Of a stretch of DNA of 35,173 bases, positions 1 to 7,455 are shown one piece after another (position 1 is the stretch's first letter; every line of letters begins with the position of its first letter). A program made the translations under genes and the position numbers. This DNA is from Prochlorococcus sp. AG-363-M17 (GTDB lineage: Bacteria > Cyanobacteriota > Cyanobacteriia > PCC-6307 > Cyanobiaceae): positions 1 through 35,173 of the forward strand of contig QCFS01000013.1 of the NCBI GenBank assembly GCA_003278365.1. Direction: 5' to 3'. The notes beneath the pieces are model-generated. The model did no database searches. It worked only from the letters and a program-made list of their open reading frames with translations, and was not told where the DNA came from.

Positions 1-1
1 T

Positions 2-703
2 TTTGGAGGCGGTGGACTTTTTGGCTTTTTTGTACTTATGGCAATAGTTGGAGTATTAGTAAACGCACTTCGCGGAGGATCAGCAGGCGGAATTAACACT
101 GAAGTCTTAGATAGACGAAATCAATTCGCTTCAAATTCTCAAAGCCAAGTGATGATGGCAGAGGTCCAAGTTGGACTCTTAGCAAGTGCCAAAGATCTTC
201 AAAAAGAACTAAACGAGCTTGCTGAATCTGCAGATACACAAAATCCCTCGGGATTGCAAAGACTTCTTCAAGACACAACCCTTGCATTACTTCGACAACC
301 TCATTTATGGGTTTACGCAAATACAGAGTCAGGAAACATACCTTTTAGTTCTGCCGAGAGTACCTTCAATCGCCTCTCGATGACCGAAAGAAGCAAGTTA
401 AGCGCAGAAGTTACGTCTAACTATTCGGGCGAACTAAGGAAAGAAAAGAATCAGAACCATCAAGACGATGAAGGTTCGACCAATGAATATATCGTTGTGA
501 CTTTATTAATTGCTTCAAAGAGCAAACTAAAACTCAGTGAAGCCTGCTCAAGTGAAGTGTTAAGAGAAAACTTACGCATACTCGGCTCAATATCCTCCTC
601 AGAGTTGATGGCACTCGAAATAATTTGGCAGCCGGAAGGTGCTGGGGAGATACTCAGCGCTGAAAACCTGGTCACCTCTTACCCCAATCTTCAGCATCTT
701 TAA
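2..703 (+). CDS. DUF1517 family membrane-anchored protein, 5' partial
   Basis: The reading frame is open from base 2, so the gene starts upstream of the window; the ATG at 38 is internal. The first visible residues are a Gly-rich stretch (FGGGGLFG) and a hydrophobic segment (FFVLMAIVGVLV), followed by a soluble domain. That layout, a Gly-rich linker, one membrane segment and then an alpha/beta domain with a VQVGLLASA motif near residue 45 of the visible part, is that of the cyanobacterial and plastid DUF1517 family. The function is unknown. The C-terminus looks complete (ends NLQHL). Family assignment is from recognition of the pattern, not from a search. Confidence 0.8.
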   Translation, partial: FGGGGLFGFFVLMAIVGVLVNALRGGSAGGINTEVLDRRNQFASNSQSQVMMAEVQVGLLASAKDLQKELNELAESADTQNPSGLQRLLQDTTLALLRQPHLWVYANTESGNIPFSSAESTFNRLSMTERSKLSAEVTSNYSGELRKEKNQNHQDDEGSTNEYIVVTLLIASKSKLKLSEACSSEVLRENLRILGSISSSELMALEIIWQPEGAGEILSAENLVTSYPNLQHL

Positions 704-829
704 GGAGACAAAACCCGCAAAAAAAAACCTCGGAGGATTTCTTAATAAAATCTTTCGCCAATATTGTGCAACACGAACACAATCAGGGGGCCAACACAGA
801 TAACTTGACATGAAGTTATTTTTTTTCTG

Positions 830-997
830 GTGTCTGCCTCTTCAGCCCCTGATCCTCGCGCAATGAAATGGAAGACAAATGGCGAGCTAGATCAGCGTGA
901 TCTTTCTGTCCTTGTAGAGCGATTACTAGATGTTGAATCACAGAATCACAGCCATGAGCTTTCAAGGCTAGGTAGCAAACACAACGATTCTCAGTAA
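830..997 (+). CDS. Small ORF, 55 aa, probable conserved picocyanobacterial protein
   Basis: This short frame opens with GTG at 830 (MSASSAPDPRAMKWK) and stops with TAA at 995-997; an internal ATG at 863 is the other possible start. The product is acidic and helical in character (GELDQRDLSVLVERLLDVE) with no membrane segment. The composition resembles a real protein rather than random translation, and it lies in the same direction as the flanking DUF1517 gene. No clear Shine-Dalgarno sequence is visible. Function is unknown. The opposite strand is also open over part of this stretch (816-1007), but that product looks less protein-like. Confidence 0.5.
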   Translation: MSASSAPDPRAMKWKTNGELDQRDLSVLVERLLDVESQNHSHELSRLGSKHNDSQ

Positions 998-1064
998 TTC
1001 TCCCCAAACACCCTTGCGTTGACCAAAGAAATACTCCAAGTTTTAGTCAATAAGCAAGAAATTA

Positions 1065-1205
1065 ATGAGGCCTAGAGTTATTGAATGGGTCAACACCCCA
1101 GTCCTAATGGAGGCTATTCTTAGGTATGAGCAAGGCCGCCTGCCAAGATCAATGCGATTATGGGTTGAGGAGGTACTTGAGATGAACGCAAAAGAAGATT
1201 CTTAG
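1065..1205 (+). CDS. Small ORF, 46 aa, basic/acidic helical protein
   Basis: ATG at 1065 opens a 46-codon frame ending in TAG at 1203-1205. The product begins MRPRVIEWVN and has an amphipathic pattern (MEAILRYEQG, then MRLWVEEVLEMN) typical of a small folded helical protein. A purine-rich AAGAAA lies just upstream. An in-frame stop at 1044-1046 rules out a longer version. It ends in a 4-nt convergent overlap with larB: the plus-strand TAG and the minus-strand TAA share bases 1203-1204. Function is unknown. I consider it a probable gene because of the residue pattern and tight packing, not because of a known family. Confidence 0.5.
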   Translation: MRPRVIEWVNTPVLMEAILRYEQGRLPRSMRLWVEEVLEMNAKEDS

Positions 1206-1885
1206 TCATTGCCAGAACAATCTTTTAACGGCAATTGCAATATTCTCAAAGCAGCCATAGCAGCTCCATAACCGTTGTCGATATTTACCACTACCAATCC
1301 AGGGGAACAGCTCGCGAGCATCCCTTCCAGTGCAGTCTTGCCTCCTATGCTTACTCCATAACCTACTGAAACAGGAACACCTATAACAGGTAGCGAAACC
1401 AACCCTGACAAGACAGTAGGCAAAGATCCTTCCATTCCGGCACAAGCAATAAGCACCTTTGCAAGTTTTAGTTTGTCTAAGTGGCGAAGAAGTCTTTTTA
1501 AATAAGCCACGCCAACGTCCGACAAAAAATCAACTTTTATTCCATGCCACTTCAAGGCTAGCTCTGCCTCAGATGCCACAGGCAAGTCACTGGTGCCTCC
1601 ACTTAAAATAATCACCTCTGCTACGGATGTTTTCGGCTGAATAGGTTGACCTAAAGTTAAACATTTTGCCTTGGAGTGAAAAGTTATCACAGGTCCCATG
1701 GTGCTTAAAACATGCTCAGCTTTCTTTTTGTCTACTCTGGTAACTAAAGCCAGCTCACCTTCAGCCTTAAAGCAGCGCAGAATATCAACAATCTGTTCTT
1801 TTGTTTTATTCTCTCCCCAAACAGCCTCCACCATTCCAAGGCGACTTCGGCGATTTATATCGAGTCTCGTATGCGGATTTATCAC
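1202..1885 (-). CDS. larB: LarB / CpmA homologue (nickel-pincer cofactor biosynthesis family)
   Basis: The 227-residue product matches the AIR-carboxylase-like family that includes LarB and the cyanobacterial circadian phase modifier CpmA. Visible landmarks are RRSRLGMVEAVWGENKT near the N-terminus, a GGTSDLPVA motif about residue 95, a central ACAGMEGSLPTVLSGL motif, and IDNGYGAAMAAL near the C-terminus. LarB carboxylates and hydrolyses nicotinic acid adenine dinucleotide in nickel-pincer nucleotide synthesis; whether cyanobacterial copies do this is uncertain. The start is GTG at 1885, overlapping the preceding stop as GTGA, so translation is probably coupled to the upstream gene. No larC or larE is visible in this window. 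Confidence 0.8.
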   Translation of the reverse strand: MINPHTRLDINRRSRLGMVEAVWGENKTKEQIVDILRCFKAEGELALVTRVDKKKAEHVLSTMGPVITFHSKAKCLTLGQPIQPKTSVAEVIILSGGTSDLPVASEAELALKWHGIKVDFLSDVGVAYLKRLLRHLDKLKLAKVLIACAGMEGSLPTVLSGLVSLPVIGVPVSVGYGVSIGGKTALEGMLASCSPGLVVVNIDNGYGAAMAALRILQLPLKDCSGND

Positions 1886-2304
1886 TGCGGACTCAATTCC
1901 CCTTCATATATCAAAGGGAAGGGATTTCCACTTTTTTGACCTGTTGAGACTCTTGCTATTTCCTCAAAATCTTTCTGAACCTTAGATATTTCTATACTTG
2001 ATATACTCTTCCAATCTTTACGACTTGCCCAACTAATTAGAACAATTGCCTCTTGACTCTTTTCATCCCATAGTAATTGCCTTCCTAAAAATCCACTTTT
2101 TTTAGCTAGCCAAGGCTCCCAACTTTCTCTTTCAGCTTTTATCCAGGCAATTCGCTGTTGAGAAGGCACCTTGAGTCGCAGGTGCTCAATTACAATATCA
2201 TTATTCATTGCTGATCTAACAACATTTGGGCTTACAAAGAAAATACTGATAATACAGAATAATGATAATAGTATTCCAGAAATCTTGTATAGAAAATTTC
2301 TCAT
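1882..2304 (-). CDS. TIGR03792-type small protein with N-terminal membrane or signal segment
   Basis: The 140-residue product has a basic start followed by a hydrophobic stretch (about residues 8-26, [17 protein letters not shown]), then a soluble domain with [31 protein letters not shown]. That domain resembles the cyanobacterial TIGR03792 family, which has an antibiotic-monooxygenase-like ferredoxin fold; the function is unknown. It is probably exported or anchored in the membrane. Its ATG overlaps the stop of the trmD-ispF frame as ATGA, and its stop overlaps larB in the same way, placing it in a coupled three-gene unit. The family call is from recognition only. Confidence 0.65.
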   Translation of the reverse strand: MRNFLYKISGILLSLFCIISIFFVSPNVVRSAMNNDIVIEHLRLKVPSQQRIAWIKAERESWEPWLAKKSGFLGRQLLWDEKSQEAIVLISWASRKDWKSISSIEISKVQKDFEEIARVSTGQKSGNPFPLIYEGELSPQ

Positions 2305-3527
2305 AATTTATGCAAAAGAACAACTGCCTGACAGCTGATTCCTTCTTCTCTACCTTCTGGTCCTAATTTTTCATTTGTAGTTGCCTTCACGCATACAACA
2401 CTAGATTCTAACTTCATTCTTTCAGCAAGATTTGTTCTCATTAAATCAATATATGGTTTAAGTTTAGGCCTCTCTGCAACCACAACGGCATCAACATTAA
2501 CTACCTTCCAACCTTTATTAAGTACAAGCAAAATTACTTCTGAAAGAAGCAGCATACTATCTGCTCCTTTCCATTTAGGATCTTCTGGTGGAAAATATTT
2601 CCCAATATCACCAAGCGCAAGCGCTCCAAGAAGTGCATCCATAATTGAATGCACTAGAACATCCGCGTCACTATGTCCATCAAGCCCAAGACCATCAGGG
2701 TGATCTAGAGCAATACCCCCAATAATTAAAGGTCTACCTGAAACCAAACGGTGGATATCATATCCAATTCCTACTCTAAAGCTCACAATTTCTTTAACGG
2801 ATGCATCTATTGTCGGCAATAATGAGGGATCTTGCTTGGCATGCCAACGAATATATAAATCAGGTCTTCGCAATTTGGTCCTAATCACGCGTTGAGCTTG
2901 ACGCCAACTAGCTATAGCTTGATGATTACCACTTCTTAAGACATCTGGAACAACTATTCCACGAAATTCAGCGGGCCTTGTGTAATGAGGATGCTCAAGA
3001 AGACCAGAACTATGACTTTCGTTCAGCAAAGATTCTGAGCACCCAACAGTTCCAGGCAAAAGCCTAACTATGCCATTAATAAGAACCATCGCAGGAATCT
3101 CACCACCTGTGAGGACAAAGTCTCCTATTGAAACCTCTTCATCTACAAGCGTTCTAATCCGTTCATCAAAACCTTCATATTGGCCACATATCAGAACCAA
3201 CTGGTCGTAATCAGCAGACCATCTTTGCAAATCAGTCTGTCTCAAATCACATCCCTGAGGAGTGAGCAAAACAGTCCTTGTCTTTTCTTTCCGCGGAATC
3301 GACTCAAACGCTTGAAAGACAGGCTCGGGCATTAGAACCATGCCTGGCCCTCCTCCATACGGGTGATCATCAACCTGGCGATAGCGATCTTTTACGAAAT
3401 CACGTGGGTTATGAATATGTATCTCAGCTATTCCCGATTCGAAAGCTCTCCCTATTACTCCAAGTTGGTCCAAAGACAAAAAAGCCCTAGGGGAAAGGCT
3501 TATGACATCAAGGCGATAAGGCGCCAT
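2301..3527 (-). CDS. trmD-ispF: TrmD-IspF fusion: tRNA m1G37 methyltransferase joined to MECDP synthase
   Basis: One uninterrupted 408-codon frame carries two full enzymes. Residues 1 to about 245 are TrmD, with [11 protein letters not shown] at 53-63, GQYEGFDER at 115-123 and [11 protein letters not shown] at 133-143, the knotted SAM-binding signature; TrmD methylates G37 of tRNAs. Residues 248-408 are IspF (GYDIHRL with metal ligands near D257/H259, [27 protein letters not shown]), which makes the cyclic diphosphate MECDP in the non-mevalonate isoprenoid pathway. No stop codon separates them. A GTG at 2786-2784 would give a stand-alone IspF of 161 aa, the usual family length, so internal initiation is possible. 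The pairing has no obvious metabolic logic. Confidence 0.9.
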   Translation of the reverse strand: MAPYRLDVISLSPRAFLSLDQLGVIGRAFESGIAEIHIHNPRDFVKDRYRQVDDHPYGGGPGMVLMPEPVFQAFESIPRKEKTRTVLLTPQGCDLRQTDLQRWSADYDQLVLICGQYEGFDERIRTLVDEEVSIGDFVLTGGEIPAMVLINGIVRLLPGTVGCSESLLNESHSSGLLEHPHYTRPAEFRGIVVPDVLRSGNHQAIASWRQAQRVIRTKLRRPDLYIRWHAKQDPSLLPTIDASVKEIVSFRVGIGYDIHRLVSGRPLIIGGIALDHPDGLGLDGHSDADVLVHSIMDALLGALALGDIGKYFPPEDPKWKGADSMLLLSEVILLVLNKGWKVVNVDAVVVAERPKLKPYIDLMRTNLAERMKLESSVVCVKATTNEKLGPEGREEGISCQAVVLLHKL

Positions 3528-3664
3528 ATGCTTTTAATGAACTAAAACCTAAATGGAAGCTTGGTAAACCAAGAGGCAATCTCAATGTGACTCCTTAAGG
3601 GAATCAATGCAAATTAAAAATCCAATCGTCACAGAAACCAAGACAAGGATTTGGTTGTTCTCAG

Positions 3665-4609
3665 TCAACTATCTGCATATCCGAATTCAGCAAGTCGTGA
3701 TGGCTTCATTCTCCAATCTGGCGCGACCTTCACAAATAATTCAAGATAAACAGGTCCATTTATCAAATTTTGCATTTGGGCCCTGGCACCCTTCCCTATT
3801 GTTTTCATCATGGAGCCACCCCTTCCAATCAAAATACCTTTTTGACTTTTACGCTCGACCAAAATAGTTGCCAAAACTGCTATACATCCCTGCGAATCTT
3901 TCCTCCGTGATGACCGAGGCATTTCTTCAAGACGGTCAATTTTTACTGCAACACTATGAGGGATTTCTTCTCGAGTATGTAAAAGAACTTGTTCCCTAAT
4001 CAGCTCAGCCAATAATATCTTCTCCGGTTGATCAGAAACCATTTCAGGAGGATATAGCTGAGGCCCTAGCGGCATGTAATCAATCACCCTCTTTATTAAC
4101 TGTTCACACCCATCTCCATTGGCCGCACTACAACTAAATACTGGCCAAATCGTTTCTGAAAGTAAGTTCTTATATTCAGAAAATATCGAGTTCCTCTGTT
4201 TTTCCAGGACAAGATCCCACTTGTTCAGTGCAACTATCACAGGTATTTTCTGCTTCTGAAGCAAATTTACTATGAAGGAGTCACCTCCTCCTGGCTCTTC
4301 AGATGCATCTAGCAATAGCAAGACCAAGTCAACCTCTCCAATTGCTGAACGAGCACTCTTGACCAGTCTTTCACCTAAAAGGTGATGAGGTTTGTGGATA
4401 CCAGGAGTATCTACAATCACTAACTGAGCAATTGGCGTTGTAAGAATTGCCCTAAGACGGTTTCTAGTCGTTTGGGCAACAGGGGAAGTAATAGCAACCT
4501 TCTCGCCAACAAGTTGATTAACCAAAGTCGACTTCCCAACATTTGGTCTACCAATAAGAGCTACGAACCCTGAACGATGGTTTTGTGAAGGAGATTCAAG
4601 ACAGGTCAT
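3665..4609 (-). CDS. era: GTPase Era
   Basis: The 314-residue protein has the Era layout: a Ras-like GTPase with P-loop GRPNVGKS at 20-27, DTPG at 67-70 and NKWD at 128-131, followed by a KH RNA-binding domain whose GRGGSMMKTIGKGAR segment is near the C-terminus. Era binds the 3' end of 16S rRNA and helps assemble the 30S subunit. The start lies 48 nt from the start of the divergent gene at 4658, so the two share a short promoter region. Length and motifs are normal for the family. Confidence 0.96.
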   Translation of the reverse strand: MTCLESPSQNHRSGFVALIGRPNVGKSTLVNQLVGEKVAITSPVAQTTRNRLRAILTTPIAQLVIVDTPGIHKPHHLLGERLVKSARSAIGEVDLVLLLLDASEEPGGGDSFIVNLLQKQKIPVIVALNKWDLVLEKQRNSIFSEYKNLLSETIWPVFSCSAANGDGCEQLIKRVIDYMPLGPQLYPPEMVSDQPEKILLAELIREQVLLHTREEIPHSVAVKIDRLEEMPRSSRRKDSQGCIAVLATILVERKSQKGILIGRGGSMMKTIGKGARAQMQNLINGPVYLELFVKVAPDWRMKPSRLAEFGYADS

Positions 4610-4657
4610 GGCTTTGAATAGGAATCAACCAATGGCCTGCTGCTGCCACTTCAAAGA

Positions 4658-5179
4658 ATGAAAGAAACAGAATCAGACTTTCAAAAAGCAATCGAGTTTT
4701 CAATGCTGTGGTGTAAGGCTTGGGAAGAAGGTGAGCTTAGTGATGAAGTCCTTGCTGACAAGGTTTCTGAATTAACTAATAGTCTTAATGGTGTTCGAGG
4801 TTTTCTAGCATTTTGCCTTTCTAGCGATTGCCCGCTATTAGACAGGCTTCCAGAACCATTAGTAATTCAACTAAGAGCCTCAGGAGAAATCGTTATTGAC
4901 ATAACAGTAAAAAACTTAGCCATGAGTACTGCAATGGCGATACATCATCAAAGAAATTCAGATAGAAAGACACAAAAGGTATCCGAAAGAATAACCGAAA
5001 GATGCTCAGAATTACTTCGTTTACTTGAGCCTAATGCTGTTAAGAGAAGGCTAGAAATATTAATAGATGGTATTGAGGGGAAAGGTGCTGATGTGATATT
5101 CCTAAAAAAATGGGGATATGATCAAGAACAAAAACAATCCATAAGATCAAGCATAAATAATGTGGCCGAAAAAAAATAG
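4658..5179 (+). CDS. Conserved cyanobacterial hypothetical protein divergent from era
   Basis: The 173-residue protein is mostly helical, soluble and slightly acidic, with no signal peptide or membrane segment. Recognisable stretches are SMLWCKAWEEGELSDEVLADKV near the start, SLNGVRGFLAFCLSSDCPLLDRLP in the middle and RCSELLRLLEPNAVKRRLEILIDG near the end. I do not recognise a domain of known function. The coding frame is solid (ATG start, no interruptions). It is divergent from era and convergent with the BI-1 family gene. Confidence 0.75.
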   Translation: MKETESDFQKAIEFSMLWCKAWEEGELSDEVLADKVSELTNSLNGVRGFLAFCLSSDCPLLDRLPEPLVIQLRASGEIVIDITVKNLAMSTAMAIHHQRNSDRKTQKVSERITERCSELLRLLEPNAVKRRLEILIDGIEGKGADVIFLKKWGYDQEQKQSIRSSINNVAEKK

Positions 5180-5185
5180 GGCCAC
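5162..5185. terminator. Possible hairpin at convergent gene ends
   Basis: GTGGCC (5162-5167) and GGCCAC (5180-5185) form a 6-bp GC-rich stem around a 12-nt A-rich loop. The stem straddles the stop codon of the hypothetical gene and faces the end of the BI-1 gene. There is no clear U-tract on either side, so this is only a weak terminator candidate. Confidence 0.3.
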
Positions 5186-5231
5186 TAAATGACCCCATTA
5201 AATTTCTAATAAGAATGACTATCGAGTAAGA

Positions 5232-5969
5232 CTAGTCACGTCTGCCGCCACCTTGCAGGGCAATCATTAGGCGCAAAATGAACACAAATAAGTTTATATA
5301 AGTCAAATACATTCCTAAAGCCCCAGCTAAATATTGATCATCTCTATAAGTCCTGGGCATTGTATAGAAATCAACAAAAGACATGCCCACAAAAAGTACC
5401 GTTCCGAAGCCTGCAATCATTAATTCAAGTCCTGTACTACCAAACATTCCTGGAGCGAAAATTCCTCCAACAAGTTGAACCACCATCGCAATAATCAAGC
5501 CAATCAAGCCCAAACCAACAACCCCAGAAAGAGCCTGTCCGACACTGTCGCTCATGCGTCTTCCTACAACTGATGCAATAGCAAAAGTTATTCCGGTTGC
5601 TAATGCTGCTGTCCCAACTGAACCAATACCAGCTGCTCCTATTGCAATTGCAACTATCCCACTAAGAGTAAAACCTGTAAGAAGGCTATAAGCAGTAAGT
5701 AGAGGCAATGCTGTGGAGTTGTTAGCCTTCATGGCTACGTTCTGAGCCACAAAGAAAAGTATTAGGTTTCCTATAAGAGCCACCCAGAAAAAAGGCATGA
5801 ACAAACCTGGGTTGGTCACTTGTAAAGAGAGACCTCCAATAACACCACCAGCGGTGAGAATCATCCCCCCTCCTACATAAGGAAGAGCCTTGTTAACTAC
5901 ATTTGGGCCTACAAGGGCACTTGATTGTGCCTCTCGTATTGCCTGTTGGAAATTGCTGCTTGCTGGCAT
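5232..5969 (-). CDS. Bax inhibitor-1 / YccA family membrane protein
   Basis: The product is almost entirely hydrophobic, with about seven predicted transmembrane segments and a C-terminal LGMYLTYINLFVFILRLM stretch typical of the Bax inhibitor-1/UPF0005 (YccA, YbhL) family. The conserved acidic residue region (SFVDFYTMPRTYRDDQYLAGALGMY) precedes the last segment. The bacterial role is not settled; members are linked to FtsH-related membrane quality control and to calcium leak. I place the start at the ATG at 5969 (MPASSNF) rather than the in-frame GTG at 5984, which adds five residues. The phoH terminator separates it from the upstream cluster. Confidence 0.85.
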   Translation of the reverse strand: MPASSNFQQAIREAQSSALVGPNVVNKALPYVGGGMILTAGGVIGGLSLQVTNPGLFMPFFWVALIGNLILFFVAQNVAMKANNSTALPLLTAYSLLTGFTLSGIVAIAIGAAGIGSVGTAALATGITFAIASVVGRRMSDSVGQALSGVVGLGLIGLIIAMVVQLVGGIFAPGMFGSTGLELMIAGFGTVLFVGMSFVDFYTMPRTYRDDQYLAGALGMYLTYINLFVFILRLMIALQGGGRRD

Positions 5970-6006
5970 AACGAACCAGATCACTGGACTTGTTTACTTT
6001 GCCAGT

Positions 6007-6029
6007 AAAAAAAGTTTCCTGCAGAAACT
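6007..6029 (-). terminator. Intrinsic terminator downstream of phoH
   Basis: Read on the minus strand, AGTTTC-TGCAG-GAAACT forms a perfect 6-bp stem with a 5-nt loop, followed immediately by a run of seven T (the A run at 6007-6013 on the plus strand). It lies 17 nt after the phoH stop codon, so it is well placed to end the ftn2-ffh-rpsP-phoH transcription unit. Confidence 0.75.
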
Positions 6030-6045
6030 ATTTGTGCGGATCACC

Positions 6046-7017
6046 CTATCGAGGGTCTAAGGACTCATAAGCCTCAATGACTCTCTGAACAAGGTGGTGA
6101 CGAACCACATCTTCAGATGTGAGTCTCGAAATGGCTACTCCCTCAACATTCTCAAGAACCTTAGAAGCCTCGATCAAACCACTCATGTTCCCTGCAGGGA
6201 GATCAACCTGGGTGGTATCTCCTGTAACAACCATTCTTGATCTCTCTCCTAGCCTTGTCAGAATCATCTTCATCTGTGAAGAAGTGGTGTTCTGTGCCTC
6301 ATCAATAATCACAAAAGAGTCTTCCAAAGTTCGTCCACGCATATAAGCAATGGGTGCGACTTCAATAACACCTTTTTCCAAAAGGGTATTTGTTTTTTCT
6401 GACCCCAACAAAGAATGCAGTGAGTCATAAAGAGGTCGAAGGTAAGGGTCAACCTTCTGCTGTAAATCTCCAGGCAAGAAGCCCAATCTTTCCCCAGCTT
6501 CTAGGGCAGGTCGAGTAAGAACAATACGTTGAATCTTGCGATCGACAAGCATCCTTACTGCCAAAACAGCTGCTAGAAATGTTTTACCAGTTCCTGCTGG
6601 TCCTATTGCAAAAGTAAGATCATGGGTCTCCATCGCCTTTATATATTCCTTCTGCCGAAGAGTCCTAGGCCTAAGAATTCTTCCACTCTGATTACGTGCT
6701 AAAACCTCTTGACTTAATGAAGCATGATCTTCTTTATAGCCAGTGTCTAGAGCTTTAAACGCTGCTTTTAGATCAACAGCTGACACCACCTGTCCCTCCT
6801 GCCAAAAAGGGCGTATCAGCTCCAACACACCAACGGCTCTTTCTAATTGGGTAGGCAATCCAGCTACAACCAACTCCAACCCACGGATAACTAATGAGGC
6901 TCCTGTCCACTTCTCAATTACATTTAAGGTTTCATTGCCTACTCCACCTAAAGCAAGGGCTGCATTGGAATCTGGCAAATCTATTATGAAGCGACCTTGA
7001 GAGGTGGCTTCAGACAT
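6046..7017 (-). CDS. phoH: PhoH family ATPase
   Basis: The 323-residue protein has an N-terminal KH-like region (about 20-75, with ALGGVGNETLNVIEKW) and a P-loop ATPase domain with Walker A GPAGTGKT at 139-146 and Walker B FVIIDEAQN at about 235-243, followed by the TRLGERSRMVVTGDTTQVDLP motif. This is the PhoH/PhoL layout. PhoL-type proteins have been linked to RNA metabolism and ribosome maturation, although the name comes from phosphate starvation in E. coli. It follows rpsP by only 7 nt, which suggests co-transcription. Confidence 0.93.
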   Translation of the reverse strand: MSEATSQGRFIIDLPDSNAALALGGVGNETLNVIEKWTGASLVIRGLELVVAGLPTQLERAVGVLELIRPFWQEGQVVSAVDLKAAFKALDTGYKEDHASLSQEVLARNQSGRILRPRTLRQKEYIKAMETHDLTFAIGPAGTGKTFLAAVLAVRMLVDRKIQRIVLTRPALEAGERLGFLPGDLQQKVDPYLRPLYDSLHSLLGSEKTNTLLEKGVIEVAPIAYMRGRTLEDSFVIIDEAQNTTSSQMKMILTRLGERSRMVVTGDTTQVDLPAGNMSGLIEASKVLENVEGVAISRLTSEDVVRHHLVQRVIEAYESLDPR

Positions 7018-7024
7018 AAGACAG

Positions 7025-7372
7025 TTAGGACTCAGTTGTTACTTCTTCAGCCTTTTCATCAGCTGGTTTTGAAGAAGCAACTTTTGATGATTGGGACTTT
7101 TTGGTTTGATCCAGGTTCTTCGTTACCCGGGGTCGCTTATCTATTAAGCCACCCTTTTCAAGCAAAGATCGAACAGCATCAGTAGGTTGAGCGCCTTGAC
7201 TTAGGCGCACCCTCAAAGCTTCAGTATCCAAACGTGTTTCCTTAGTACGTGGGTTGTAAAAGCCCAACTCTTGAAGGGGTCTCCCGTCACGTCTTGAAGT
7301 GCTATTGCAAGCTACTAGACGAAAACTCGCTTCTCGCTTCTTCCCAAACCGCTTTAGGCGGAGCTTGATCAT
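7025..7372 (-). CDS. rpsP: 30S ribosomal protein S16
   Basis: The N-terminus [20 protein letters not shown] and the [16 protein letters not shown] motif are those of bacterial S16. The product is 115 aa, longer than the roughly 80-aa core, with a Lys/Ser/Glu-rich C-terminal tail ([18 protein letters not shown]) like other cyanobacterial S16 proteins. S16 is an early-binding 16S rRNA assembly protein. It lies between ffh and phoH, all on the minus strand. Confidence 0.96.
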   Translation of the reverse strand: MIKLRLKRFGKKREASFRLVACNSTSRRDGRPLQELGFYNPRTKETRLDTEALRVRLSQGAQPTDAVRSLLEKGGLIDKRPRVTKNLDQTKKSQSSKVASSKPADEKAEEVTTES

Positions 7373-7455
7373 TGTTATTGAGTCTTTAAAAAGGTCTTAG
7401 ATGAAGGCACATTAATAAATCAATGCACCAGGAATACACAATAGCCTGTCAATGC

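Noticed and set aside
763-783. ATTGTG/CACAAT inverted repeat after the DUF1517 gene
   Set aside because: Short, with a 9-nt loop and no T-tract; could easily occur by chance.
816-1007. Minus-strand 63-aa ORF
   Set aside because: It overlaps the more protein-like plus-strand small ORF 830-997 and has no family features.
3556-3656. Hairpins CTTGGT/ACCAAG and AACCAA/TTGGTT between trmD and era
   Set aside because: AT-rich 6-bp stems without a T-tract; not convincing terminators for era.
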